Below are positions 53,395 through 64,000 of a stretch of 64,000 nt of DNA, piece by piece. A program made the translations under genes and the position numbers. The DNA comes from Monodelphis domestica (lineage: Eukaryota; Chordata; Mammalia; Didelphimorphia; Didelphidae): assembly GCF_027887165.1 (NCBI RefSeq), contig NC_077227.1, positions 70,195,252 to 70,259,251 on the forward strand, written 5' to 3'. A model generated the notes under the pieces. That model ran no database searches. It saw nothing but the letters and a program-made list of their open reading frames with translations, and was not told the DNA's origin. The first letter of the stretch is position 1. Each line of letters opens with the position of its first letter.

Positions 53395-53765
53395 TGCATA
53401 TTCTTTAGCTTGGCATTCCAGCCCCAATCTAATCTGCTTTTCCAGGCTTATTTCACATCAATCATGCATACTACATTCATTCCAGTCAAATTGGACTACT
53501 AGTTGCTTCCACCTTCCACCATTCATACAAGCCTTCCCTAGGCCTGGAATGCAGGCCCTCCTTATTTCCACCTACACCATGGAAACCTTTCTTGAATCTC
53601 CTCCCTTACTAGGGCCATCATCATATTTATCTTGTAATATAGCTATGAATATACTGACATGTTCTTTTCTTCCAATAAAAAGCAGGCACTCTGAGGACAA
53701 GGAATGCTTTCCTTTTTTATATATCTACTGTGCCAACACATAATAGATACTTAATACTTGTAGTT
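53395..53765 (+). repeat. L2-type LINE 3' region
   Basis: TTGGCATTCCAGCCCCAATC, AAGCCTTCCCTAGGCCTGGA and AACACATAATAGATACTTAA match the L2 body and 3' end. Confidence 0.7.
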
Positions 53766-53820
53766 TGAATATACTTTAGGGTATGTCAGTGTATTCCCTG
53801 CACCTTTGGGGAGATCACAG

Positions 53821-54263
53821 CTATTCTACAAGTAGATATTTTCCAAAAACAGAAAATAAATAAAAAGGAGGAAAAAAAGAGTGTTTTTGTAGAGTGGGTC
53901 CGGAGTCCATATAATCTTGGATGCGACGTCTAATGACTCCGAAGATTCTCATAGGCTGCAAGTAATTCCTAGGATCACAGCTCTTAACAACTAGGACTAC
54001 TCCAAAGCTGAATTGGTTGTCTAGAGAGATAGTGGGTTTATCCTCTTTGCAAGTTTCCAGGTAGGGATGTGATGACCTTTTGTTGGCTGTTTTGTAGAGG
54101 AGATGCTCATCCAGATGTGGGTCTAGCTGCGGAGTTCTCTCGCAACTCTTTCCGAAGCTGTGATCCACAGACACGCACGCTCTTCGCTCGGATATCCACA
54201 GTGTCAAATGACCCTGATCAGCTTTGGGAACTAATGGGCTTAGGGCCTGAGCAGGTGAATTAG
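53821..54263. other. Unidentified non-repetitive stretch, open on both strands
   Basis: I recognise no gene here. The minus strand is open for 128 codons (53821-54207, with FGVVLVVKSCDPRNYLQPMR and IFGVIRRRIQDYMDS). The plus strand is open at 54069-54263 (LAAEFSRNSFRSCDPQTRTL, WELMGLGPEQVN). The plus frame is bracketed by an acceptor-like TGTTTTGTAG (ends 54097) and donor-like sites CAG|GTGAAT (54255) and TAG|GTAAGG (54264). It has several CpGs, no transposon signature, and lies about 400 bases before GRAMD2A exon 1. It could be an upstream GRAMD2A exon, a bidirectional-promoter transcript, or non-coding. Confidence 0.3.
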
Positions 54264-54344
54264 GTAAGGGCAGAGTGCGTGGGCGCCCGCTGCGGGCCCT
54301 TTAAGGGGAGGTCTTCAGGTGGCTGGCACCCTCTACTAGCTTCG

Positions 54345-54500
54345 CTGGTCTCCCTCCTCCTCCAGTTCAGTTCCATTCCCCTCCCCCTACACCCACTCAC
54401 ACTCCTTCTCCTCCTCCTCTTCTTCTTCTTCCTCCTCCTCCTCCTCATCTCCCTCCTAGTCCTCCTCTCTCTCTTCCTCCTCCTCCGTTTACTTTTCCCT
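54345..54500 (+). repeat. Polypyrimidine (CTC/TCC) tract upstream of GRAMD2A
   Basis: Nearly pure C/T over about 150 bases, with TCC and TTC triplet runs. Such tracts can form triplex (H-DNA) structures near promoters; that role is inferred only. Confidence 0.85.
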
Positions 54501-54543
54501 CCCTCTGGGGGTGGCTCTCACCTGGGCGGACCGGCAGAAGCAG

Positions 54544-54565
54544 CCAATGAGCTGACGGGGCGGGC
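54544..54565 (+). promoter_or_regulatory. GRAMD2A: CCAAT box and GC box of GRAMD2A
   Basis: CCAAT at 54544-54548 and GGGGCGGGC at 54557-54565, NF-Y and Sp1-type sites about 80-100 bases before the start codon. There is no TATA box at the usual distance. Confidence 0.65.
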
Positions 54566-54595
54566 CGCAGGGTCTGGGTAGCGGCTGCCGCCGCG

Positions 54596-54646
54596 ATGGT
54601 CCGGTCCAGCAGTGCCGGGGGTCTTGCTGGGGCAGAGTACTGGTGA
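54596..54646 (+). CDS. Upstream ORF overlapping the GRAMD2A start
   Basis: An ATG in a strong context (GCGATGG) opens 16 codons (MVRSSAGGLAGAEYW). Its TGA stop (54644-54646) shares one base with the GRAMD2A ATG in the arrangement TGATG. If transcribed, it would be expected to limit translation and allow reinitiation. The transcription start is unknown and may lie downstream of this ATG. Confidence 0.45.
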   Translation: MVRSSSAGGLAGAEYW

Positions 54647-54689
54647 TGATGGCCCTCAGTCGGACAGAGGCAGCTGCCGACCCACCCAG
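54646..54689 (+). CDS. GRAMD2A: GRAMD2A exon 1 (coding part), start of the gene
   Basis: The frame reads MMALSRTEAAADPP plus a split codon (AG), and the donor is GTAATG at 54690. Human GRAMD2A begins MTALSRSEATEE, so the alignment starts at the first ATG; the second ATG (54649) has the better context (A at -3, G at +4). GRAMD2A is known as an ER membrane protein with a GRAM domain and a C-terminal membrane helix. It marks ER-plasma membrane contact sites by binding phosphatidylinositol 4,5-bisphosphate. Only the N-terminal tail is encoded here, before the GRAM domain. Its place directly after PKM in the same direction matches human chromosome 15 order. Later exons must lie beyond 64,000 or were missed. 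Confidence 0.85.
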
Positions 54690-55710
54690 GTAATGCAGGC
54701 TCCGGTGACCCAATGGACTGACTGACTGACTGATGGACTGAAGGAGGGACAGATGGATTGAGGAACAGATGGCGGGAGTGCCAGTCTCCTCCAGCATGGA
54801 CCAACAGCCTAGCAGACAGACCCGGTGAAAGACAGACAGACAGACCACGGGCCAGCCGGCAGGGTAGAGGAGTGAGTGGAGGGGACGGGCAGTGCTGGCA
54901 GGCAGTTAGACAGACCGACCGACCTCCAGCTAGTCTGACAACCAGACAGCCCGACAGTCCGCTCCTGAGGAGCATAGACAGGCACTGTCTAGTCCTCGCT
55001 CAATCCGCCTGCGGGTCTCGGGAATGTGAGGGGAGCAAAGGAGAGGCAGGGGAGGGGAGGTCGGCGGACAGCCAAGAGCCCCCTTCTCTCGCTGTCCCCG
55101 AGATTGCATCAGCCTCCAAGAAAGTGGGTTTGCTAGAGCCGGAGTCGAAGCCGACTGTTTCCCGTAACTTACTCAATCCCCCTTCCCTCCTCCCCTCCCC
55201 TGCCTCTCTCTGGGCCCGCAGAACGCTCTCGGGCCGCCTGGCCTTCCGTCTTCTTTCGCTCTTGCTCGCTCGTTCTCTCTCTCTCTCTCTTTGTCCTTTC
55301 TGTCCGTAGGACTTCAAACGCCTTGCCAGCTCAGTCCGGAGACGGGATCAGAGCCTGAGGCCCGAGAGGTTGGGGAGGGGAGAAGGAAACCCTCAGCCTC
55401 AGCCAGGCGCCTCCTCCCTGCCCGGAGTCCCAGGTTGCAGATTGCAGGCGCCCAGTTCGCTCGCTGGCTCTCTCTCCACTCGGCAGCCGATGTGGTGCCG
55501 ACCTGTGCTCTCTGCCCTCCTGGCCTCCCAGAGCCAGGTCAGGTTCGGCTGGGGACCTCTGAGCCCACTTAGTGTTCCGAATGCATATTTGCCAATCTGC
55601 TTTATCTGACCTACCCCGCCTCTGGAGAAAGGGCAGGGGGGAAGAGGGGAAGCAGGGAAGCGGAGGGAGGTGGGGGGGGGGGGGTCTGCCCGCCGTTTGC
55701 TTTTCCACTG

Positions 55711-55718
55711 TATATAAA
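55711..55718 (+). promoter_or_regulatory. TATA-box candidate inside the CpG island
   Basis: TATATAAA at the 3' edge of the island, preceded by GC-rich sequence. It could serve an alternative downstream first exon or be chance; no coding exon follows clearly. Confidence 0.3.
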
Positions 55719-56893
55719 CACTTTCCTTTGGACCAAGAGGTTACCACCGGCTGTCTGGAATGCCAGCGATGTTTGGCTGCTGAGGCCAGGGTGGCGGGAC
55801 TGGGGCTCCTCCAGAATCCCTTGGGCTAGGCTTGAAGTCCTGGACTTTTCCTTCTAAAATCTCCCCGGTCTAGCCCCCAAATTTCTCCTTGATTTCCTTT
55901 TCGAGGGCAGTGGACTTGGGGGCTTGAAGCAAGGATACCGACCGTTTGGGCTTGGAAGTGGTCACTGACCACTAAAAGGTAAGGAAGAAAGATGGTGATT
56001 TGTTTGGGGATGTAGAGAGGCAGGTTATATTAGACTGCTGTGGGGAAAGAAGTGTTTGTTTGGCCCAAGATACTCAGACTTACTGGAGTTTGTGGACATA
56101 TCCACTAATCCAAACCCTCTGAAAGGCTGGCATTGGGAGGACAGACAACCTGACACCTCCATAGTTGGAAAGACCACTCCAATTTGAAGTTGCACAATTA
56201 GGGAATATGAAAGTAAGAACTGACTTGAAGAGAGGGACGCCTCTCATTTTAGCAGTTTTAGCTCAATATGAACTACTCAGGCAAGCATTTATTGAGCACC
56301 TACTATGTGCTAGGTGCTGAGGACACAAAGCCAGTCCTTTCCTTCTAGGTATCTTATGGGGGAGGGGGTACTAAAAGTGTAACACAGCAGACCAAAGAGC
56401 CAACATAATCAGCTACATAAAGAGGTAGAATGTCTAGTCAAAGGGAGGTGATAAATGTCCTACTGTGTTCTGCTTTCTGGCTGACATAACATTTATGGTG
56501 TTGTTTCCTTCTGGGCACAAGCTGGAAAACATCCAGAAGAGAATGACTGAGTATGTCAAGGGAATTGGAGACCCAATCATTCAAAGGCCAGGTGAAGGAG
56601 TTAGGAGTGTTTTTGGACAAGAGAAGACTTAAAGGGAACACATTTGCTGTGTACATTAAATAATGATTGCAATCTTTAAATCACTATCATGTGGAAGAAG
56701 GTTGGTCTTGTTCTGTTTGACTCAAGGGAAAGAAGTGGCCCTACCTTGCAGAGCAATAGATTTAGGCAGAAAAGTCCCCTTGCAGTTAAAGCTATCCCAA
56801 AGTGAACTATATATTGAAGAGATTCTTGCTTAGATACGAATGTAGTTATATGGCCTTCGAGGCCCCCCTCTAACCAACTTTCTGTGATTCATT

Positions 56894-57058
56894 TTTTTAA
56901 CCCTTATCTTTTGTCTTAGAAGTGGTAAAGGCTAGGCAATGAGGGGTTAAGTGACTTGCCCAGGGTCACACAGAGGAAGTGTCTGGGGTCAGATATGAAC
57001 CCAAGACCTTCTATCTCCAGGCCTGATGCTCTATCCACTGACCCACCTACTTGCCCCC
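56894..57058 (-). mobile_element. tRNA/CORE SINE with 13-base target duplication
   Basis: Flanked by identical TCTGTGATTCATT at 56881-56893 and 57059-57071. An internal deletion removes the CCAATACACAGTATTG section of the tail. Confidence 0.9.
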
Positions 57059-59782
57059 TCTGTGATTCATTCTTACTCAGTATCTATACTCTACTAAGGT
57101 TCCTTTCTCTTGGCACCTCTTGATTTACTAGGATATTCCCTCTCTCTGAGCCTCAGTGTCATTGTAGACAGAATAAGTCAGCTTGGAGAGATCAGAGTTG
57201 TCCCAGCATGATTCTGGCAGCTCTAACAAGGTGTTTCTCCCTGCCTGGGGGGAACAGCCGCACCTATTTTAGGCAGCTAAACCTGTGCATTAACTCATTG
57301 TTGTGCTTTGGCTGCTCTCTATGGATGGGCAAAGAATGTTGAGTCTTTCCTGTTGCATTGTTTGGAGTTACTAATAAGAAAAGGAAGGCTTATAAATTTG
57401 TTCTAATATCCCCATGTCCAAGTGGTATTATGGCTAGAGGATAGTCATTAATAACTGTTTATGAGGGTCCTTCTTTGCCTACCCTACTTATCTTTGCCTG
57501 TAACTTGATGATGTGCTACCAGTGCAACAGACATTTACATTGGGCAATCCCAAGAAAGGGGATACATTTGAATTCTGCTGTAGGAACAAGTAGCAGACTG
57601 GTTCACCCTCAAAAAATGGCAATCATAAGAAAATATAATAAGATTTGAATCCAGAATTCCTCCATTTTCTCCTTCTCTTTGCCCTTTCTCTACCCACTCC
57701 ACCCAGAATTTGACCCTATGATCAGTCAGCTGAGCTAACCTCCTTGACCTAGAGACAATGGTTCCCAGTCCAAGATCCTGAATACCATGTTCGACCATCA
57801 GGCAGTACTTTGAGAAGTGGAAAAATTGAGATCTCATTCTTTAAGTGAATATTTCTAAATAAGCATCTCTGACAGTTTCTGTGTTAGGGACTGTTGTACT
57901 GGATGTCTAGTGCAATCCAAAAATCATTTGTTAAAAGAGAAATAAGGTAAAGAGGGAAGAACTGTATTGAAGACTACTTGTAGGAGGAGTATGAGTATCC
58001 TCAGAGTTGGAGTTCCATTCCACATTTTTAAAGCCTCTACTGTTTTAAGCACAAGGAATATCAATTTACCCTTTCCTCAAGGAATTTATAATCCAATTTG
58101 GGGAGAGGAGGAGGGAAGGTTTATATTCAAATTACTATGCTTCAAAAAAAGTATACTAAATGCAAAGGAGCGGCAAATTTAGCAGAGAGAGAGCAATGGG
58201 TTTGATAAAGAAAGGATCTGGGTTCCTATCTTAATTTTAAGAAACCTCAGAAAATCACTTCATATTTCTGGGTCTTTGATATCACCTCTATAAAATGATA
58301 GAGTTGAAATAGAATGATCTCTAGGGTCTGTTTAGCTCTAAATGCTATGCTATTATGGGAAGTTCAGGAAAAATGTGAGAAATCTGAGAAGAGAGCTCAA
58401 AGGCCGTGAAGAATAGCCTGTCTGAGATTAACTTTGAAGGCATAGTTCCCAAGTCCATGGCTAAAGGATTAGGCAGAGCAAGGTCTGGAAGACCAGGTGC
58501 TTTTCGAAGGGACAGTTTGTGGGCAGTAAAGAGTAGGGCAATCGTAGGTAGTCTTAGTTGAGATGTTAGACTCTGACCTCTGTACCAATTGGGCCTTCCA
58601 GTTTGCAAAAGATATGAGAATCACAGGGTTGGGATGACTGGAATTAAGCATAATGTTGGTTCAGGAACTGAAATTAGTTATAAAAAGTAGTGTAATCATT
58701 CTATCTTGGGACTGTGTTACTTGTGACTTGGGCCTCATTCTTCAAGTACTTTAACCATTGGGCAGATGGCTAGAGCCCTTTCTTGGGAAGGAACTAGTAG
58801 GAATTTGTCCATTGCCTTAAGCTCCCTGGATATTGACATTCCATAGAGATTCATCTCCTTCTCAGAATTTGACTGATGTGCTTGTGAGAACTGAAAAGTA
58901 GGAATGGTGCTGAGATGCAATGATTAAGTGGATGGCTTGGGTGGTTGGAGAAGAACATATTCAACTTTCACTTAGCAGAACTCATGAAGGGCCAGATGCT
59001 TCCTTCAGAGGAGTACAACTTCATGGAATTAGGCCAAGGCCATAGTGGCAAATGTTATTCTTTATTTTAGGCACGTGTAGGCAGGAGCACAGATAAGTAT
59101 ATCTATGATGAGAAGGCAGAACATTTTCCTAATCCCTCTTCCCAAGGCACTTAGCTACATATTTGATGTAACATATTGCATCTCTTCTTTCTCTGGGGCA
59201 GTACTTGGCTTGGGTGGATGGAGGATAAGCCTGGCAGTTGGGCCCTGGGAAGGGGTCTGACTCTGAGTTTTTATGGCTTTGCTATTACCTGTTGTGAGGT
59301 TCCCAGGTAAGAGAAAAGCATTTGAACTCAAAACTGATTTATGGAGGATCAGGTTCCTGAGGACCTATTTCTTCTTTCCTGAGCTGAGCCTTAGTTGCAA
59401 GACAGAGTAGTCTTGGATGTTTTCTTCTAGGGAAGAGAGAGAGAAGAAAAAGTAGAGATCCCTCATTTGCAAAGAATGTACATAAGAACTTCCAGGCACT
59501 GCCAGGCAGTTAAGCTGCCTCCTAGCCATGAGGATTCAGATGTTCCTACCAAGAGAAATCTGATTCTTCTCTCTATTTTCCCCTGCTTTACATGCTTTCT
59601 GATTTCTAGTTCTTAGACTAGGAACCAAGTATAGGAAGGAATCCTCTATGTTTCTAGGAAAAAATCCTTCCCTTATTTCCCATATGAAGGGTTCTATACT
59701 CTTGCCTCTTTATCTGTGGCTTTGTCCTGGTTCAGGGCAGCATAACTTCTCAACCTTTTCCACCCTCTCTATCCTTCATTTC

Positions 59783-59968
59783 ATTTTTTTCTTTTGAGAA
59801 AATTTTATTTAGTTAATTTAGAACACTATTCCTTGGTTACAAGAATCATATTCTTTCCCTTCTTTCCCTCCCCCCACCCCTTCCTGTAGCCAAGGCACAA
59901 TTCCACTGGGTTTTACATGTGTCCTTGATCAGAACCTATTTCCATGTTATTGATATTTGCACTAGGTT
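59783..59968 (-). mobile_element. Short L1 3' end with 13-base target duplication
   Basis: A 186-base L1 3' UTR (GGTTACAAGAATCATATTCT ... TGTTATTGATATTTGCACTA) between identical TATCCTTCATTTC at 59770-59782 and 59969-59981. Confidence 0.92.
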
Positions 59969-60196
59969 TATCCTTCATTTCTTGAGCACATCTAATTTCT
60001 TCTGAATTTCTTTGTAGCCTTAGGAAGAATCACTGTGTTTTCTGGAAGGAATAATTCAGTAGCAATATTTTATGTGGGCATTTCTCTCAACTGAAACCTA
60101 TTCTCAAAGGATGGGCAATAATTAACTTATATAATGATTGTCTCACAACTCTATGAGAGGGTTACTGACAATCTTATGTCCATTTTATTTTATTTT

Positions 60197-60362
60197 AAAC
60201 CCTTACCTTCTATCTTGGAATCAATACTGTGTATTGGTTCTAAGCAGAAGAGTGGTAAGGGCTAGGCAATGAGGGTTAACTGACTTGCCCTGGGGCACAC
60301 ATTGAGGAAGTGTCTGAGTTCAAATTTGAACTCAGCACCTTCCATCTCTAAGCCAGGCCTTC
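60197..60362 (-). mobile_element. tRNA/CORE SINE lacking the head
   Basis: TTAAACCCTTACCTTCTATC ... GACTTGCCCTGGGGCACACA ... TTCCATCTCTAAGCC. The tRNA-like head is missing. Confidence 0.82.
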
Positions 60363-61026
60363 TCTTGTCTATTTTAAAAGTGAGAAAACTGAGGCTCAGG
60401 GATTTTGTGACTTGTTTCCACAAATGCTGCTGCTAATAATTATACAGCACTTGAAGGTTTGCTTCTGTGACCATTGCAAGGGGCTCACAAACTGATTGCA
60501 GAAGTCTGTACTTGTTCTCAAACGTGGGATTCCACTGATTCAGGATGGAAGTGTGTGCCTGGCACCATGACTGCCATTCTGACCAAGGGTCATTCAGGGG
60601 AGACATACTTCCTGCCACATTCTTTAGATTGTGGGAAGTTCTGGCCCTATAAGCCACAGCTCAGTTGGAATGCAGAGTCCTGGCTCCCTCTCTGCTCAAG
60701 GAAACTTGCTGTTGTCTCATAGAATGGCTAATATCCTTTGGTGTAGACCAGGCACAAATAAGAAGACTTTTTGACTGAATGGGTATGGGGAAAATGTTCT
60801 GGAAACTTGAAAACAGGACATAAATATAAGCTATTATGATTATGATCTTTTGGACTTCATATGCCACTATAAACAACTAGGAATCAAGGTTGCACCAATG
60901 CCATGTCTGCAAAGTTGGGAGGAAAAGCGTTCCTCATTAGAGTTAGGTGGTGTTAAAGGAGAGATGCCTAGGCTTCTGGTGACATTAAACAATTTCCAAG
61001 CACGTGAGCAAAGATTCCCAAGAAGG

Positions 61027-61210
61027 TGGCTCAGTGGCTTGAGAGTCAGGTCTAGAGACAGGAGGTCCTGGGTTCAAATGTGACCTCAGACACTTCCCAG
61101 CTGTGTGACTCTGGGCAAGTCACTTGACCCCCGTTGCCTAGCCCTTACCACTCTTCTGCCTTGGAGCCAATACACAGTATTGACTCCAAGATAGAAGGTA
61201 AAAAAAAAAA
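61027..61210 (+). mobile_element. tRNA/CORE SINE, young, with long target duplication
   Basis: Flanked by identical AAAGATTCCCAAGAAGG at 61010-61026 and 61208-61224 (the first three A's may belong to the tail). It is close to consensus throughout and has an A11-type tail. Confidence 0.94.
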
Positions 61211-63149
61211 GATTCCCAAGAAGGCCTTCTGGCGTATTGCCAACTGGGGCGCAGGCAGGTGTCCTATATATGGAGCTTGACAGATAACACCATTCCTTAT
61301 AGTTCAAAGTGCTTGCGCTGCTGTTTTCCAAAGCGAATACAAGGGACTTCAGCTTGAAGATATCTAGAGTGACTCAACTTTCTCATCTATGCAATGAGGT
61401 TCTTTCCAAGGGTTCGGTTGATTGCAGCTGTTGGTGGTTATATATATATATGTATCTATATGTCCTATATGACCATGTACAGCAATGCTTGGAGCATTTT
61501 AGCAAGGACAGACCCTGCAGCTTAGCTAAGAAAGTCCATAGGGGTTACTTGAGAATCACTTTAGAGTGCTCTTAGTTATTAGAGTCGAGCTAACAAGAAG
61601 ATGCGGTATGCACAGTGGCTTCTGGGCCGTGCCAGAAAGTACCAGTGAAAGTCGTCAAGTGAGTAATGCTCATTCCAGACCTACCAGTGGACTGGCTAAG
61701 TTGGGACTTTAAAAGTCTTAAGATTTGCCTCCTAGGAGGATTGTGATCCTACATTTCCCTCGTAGAGCATCATGGGTAAAAAGTAGCACCAAACCTAATC
61801 CATCCCCACTGAAGGGGGTGGGGTGGGATTCTGCTTGTCACTGTCAGCCTGCCTGCATAGTCAAGGTGTCAGTGATGCTATCAAACCAAACATGGGACGT
61901 GTTTGTCAAATAGGAGACTGTCCTCATTTTTGCTGCTTAAAGGACCTGAGAATGAAGGCACTGAGAACAAAAACTGGATATGATCTATCCCTCCTTAAGC
62001 TGGGCAGTGGATGAATGACAAAGGAGAGAGCACCCTTACCTCCTGGACTTGTTGAAGCATGTATCCATTTGTTCTTGGGGCTCATAGATGCACTGTGCCC
62101 CATACTGTGGCTAAAACCAGGGTCTTTTCCATATGGAGAGGGTGGAGTCCACATTCATATCCCCTTTAAAAGGGCAGATCCTCCGTGGAGGATTTATGGG
62201 ACAACGTGGACAAGAATTTAAAAAGGTAAATTATGGGAAGGTGAGTGCGGGGCTCTGATCTGCACTGAAGAAATGCTCACCTTGATGAGATCAACAAGGA
62301 ATTAAAATATAAAACATGCATACTTTCCTTTAAACAACCTGTGAGAAAGGCAGTACGTGCATTATAATACCCATTTTTCAGATGAGGAAACTGAGACTTG
62401 GGAGATGTCAAATTCCTGTCCTAAATCTTAGACTTGAACTGCAGGACCAGTGTTATTTCCATTAGACTATATTACACTTTTCCCCTCCCCCTGAAGCCAG
62501 AGTGTGTTGTGGACCAGGGGTTAGTTCATAAGCAAAGGTTAGACAGGTCAGTTGGTTATAGTTTAATGATGGGAGTTAAACAATGACCCTGAAGTGCCAA
62601 TGCTGAAAGAGAAGATCGGCTGAAATCAGAATGGGCAAAGTTTACCTGGGAGTCTGACTCAGCTCTTGTGGGACTTGCCAGGCTCAAGGAGTGGAGAGGT
62701 GACATGCTTTGGGTTGTAGTTCTCACCCTTGCATTCCCTCCCCCAACTTCACATGTGTCTACAAACCCCTTAATTGTTTTCCCAATCCAGATTCTTTCCC
62801 ACACTATTGACCCTCCTGCCCAAGATTGGATGATAACAATAGCTTGTATTTATATAGCTCTTCACAGCTATAGAGCTCTTTCCTAATGTATTGCCTCATT
62901 TGGAAGACCTCCAGTTGACATTTGACTTTGTGGTCTGGGCAAACTTGCACTTTTCCTTTGGGGTAGATAAAATGCAGAATCTAGGCTCAATTCTCCTTAG
63001 AAACATTTCCCAGTGGTCTGGGAATATGCCTGGCCTCCTCAGGGGTGGTGGTGATGGGACAGAAGGGGAAAAGGGAATAAACATTTACTCTATGCCATGC
63101 CAATATTCACAAATATTAGTTAATCCTCATAACAACCCTGAAGATGGGT

Positions 63150-63292
63150 TGTTCTGAGTTTGAATCTGGCCTCAGATACTTCCTAGCTATGTGACCCTGG
63201 GCAAGTCATTTAATCCCCATTGCCTAGCTCTTACCATTCTTCTGCCTTATACTTATTATTGACTCCAAGAGAAAAGATAAGGGTTTTTTAAA
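63150..63292 (+). mobile_element. tRNA/CORE SINE lacking the 5' head
   Basis: GAGTTTGAATCTGGCCTCAG, GTGACCCTGGGCAAGTCATT and TTATTGACTCCAAGAG are recognisable. Confidence 0.8.
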
Positions 63293-63779
63293 AAGACAAG
63301 GTTACCTTTGTTTTCTTTTTCTAGTGGGTGGCCCTTCATACTCCCTTGGTTACTTGGCGAGAAAGAGAAAGTGAGTAGAATGGAAGGATGATTGGGTTTG
63401 GAGTCTAGGAGTCATGAGCTTGATCAGTTAAATTCTCTGAACCTGTTTCCTCCTCTGTAAAATGGAGATAAAACAAATAATATTATCTATCTCAGAGGGC
63501 TATTTGTAGTATACAATGAATGAATGCTTGTAAATCTTGGTGAACCTTAAAGAGCAATGTTCCCTTTAAAAAAACAACCCTGATAGAATTTTTTTTTTTA
63601 GCTGACTAAATGTCAAATAAAAAGAGCCGTCTATAGGCTCTGAAATTGGATATTTCACCCCATACATTCTCTTTGGTGTGGATGTGCCTAATGGTGATCA
63701 ATGTGGAATGGAGTTAGGGTAAAATATTTGAGCATCCTGCTTTGTGTCTTGAATCCACCTGTTTATTCATATGCTGTCT

Positions 63780-63890
63780 CCTCCATTAAAGTACAAGCTC
63801 TTTGAAGGCAGGGACTATCTTTTGCCTTTCTTTGTACTTCCAGTATTTAGCACCATGACTGGTCCATAGGAAGGACTTAACGTACGGATA
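63780..63890 (+). repeat. L2-type LINE 3' end
   Basis: CTCTTTGAAGGCAGGGACTA, TTTGTACTTCCAGTATTTAG and GGTCCATAGGAAGGACTTAA match the common L2 3' pattern. Confidence 0.7.
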
Positions 63891-64000
63891 AACTGATCTA
63901 GTCCGGTCCCTTTTAGGAAAAGAGGAAATCAAGGTCCCAAAAGAGAAAAACCTCCTGTTTGTCAGTGGGATTAATTGGCCTTATTCTGCCTCTAGATGTG

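Larger units (their letters stand above)
54100..55850. promoter_or_regulatory. GRAMD2A: CpG island of the GRAMD2A promoter
   Basis: GC- and CpG-rich relative to the AT-rich flanks. It contains the GRAMD2A first exon and the start of intron 1, GACA/GACT short tandem repeats (54716-54860, 54905-54960) and a 13-G run (55672-55684). Long open frames on both strands here come from the low density of stop codons in GC-rich sequence. Confidence 0.88.
54690..64000 (+). other. GRAMD2A: GRAMD2A intron 1 (5' part)
   Basis: No frame matching GRAMD2A exon 2 (the region leading to the GRAM domain) was found. After the CpG island the stretch holds SINEs at 56894, 60197, 61027 and 63150, one L1 fragment (59783-59968) and an L2-type 3' end (63780-63890). 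MIR-class pieces are also present (near 56280, 62340 and 63440). Between these, 57060-59780 and 61210-63140 look unique and hold no supported gene. Confidence 0.7.

Noticed and set aside
54098..54254. Calling the splice-flanked open stretch a confirmed GRAMD2A exon.
   Set aside because: The human protein start matches exon 1 at 54646, and no match was found for this stretch, so it is kept only as an unidentified feature.
54445..55829. Long open frames on both strands in the CpG island (up to 183 codons).
   Set aside because: They overlap each other in several frames, are rich in Arg, Pro, Ser and Gly, and reflect few stop codons in GC-rich DNA. Only the GRAMD2A exon 1 frame has homology.

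Overview
This is vertebrate nuclear DNA, almost certainly from a marsupial. The evidence is intron-containing genes with GT-AG junctions, a CpG-island promoter, and many copies of retroposon families. These include a tRNA/CORE-type SINE, an RTE/BovB-tailed SINE, L2, MIR, and L1 3' ends of the kind that fill metatherian genomes. The marsupial assignment rests on recognising these families by eye; the species cannot be named.

There are two genes, both on the + strand. PKM (muscle pyruvate kinase) occupies 1 to about 24,550. Its non-coding first exon lies upstream of the window, so 1-9513 is intron 1. Coding exons 2-12 run from 9514 to the stop at 23680, and the poly(A) signal is at 24530. Every exon was placed by reading frame, splice sites and similarity to known PKM. 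The spliced CDS gives 532 residues with the M2 exon or 531 with the M1 exon; human PKM has 531. The mutually exclusive exon pair is intact, with M1 at 19258-19421 and M2 at 19870-20036. The pyrimidine-rich PTB-type tract before the M1 exon and the TAGGGC motif at its donor, both known splicing controls in human, are also present.

From 24.55 to about 54.1 kb is a roughly 30 kb gap with no recognised gene, built mostly of retroposons. It holds a nest of three L1 insertions (27.9-30.8 kb, each with a 15-16 base target duplication), a separate L1 at 32.5 kb, and a long L2 region (36.9-39.1 kb). It also holds two solo LTRs with 4-base target duplications (40.4-41.1 and 50.9-51.3 kb), hAT-like miniature transposons, RTE-tailed SINEs and microsatellites.

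A CpG island spans about 54.1-55.85 kb. It carries a CCAAT box, a GC box and coding exon 1 of GRAMD2A (54646-54689), identified by its N-terminal match to human GRAMD2A and by its position next to PKM. The rest of the window, to 64,000, is GRAMD2A intron 1; its later exons were not found.

The most interesting points are: an unusually diverged PKM N-terminus; a fast-changing M1 exon that is one codon short beside a conserved M2 exon; changes in the fructose-1,6-bisphosphate loop; a 16-codon upstream ORF whose stop overlaps the GRAMD2A start (TGATG); and an unidentified, splice-flanked open stretch just upstream of the GRAMD2A island. No wholly new biological system was found.
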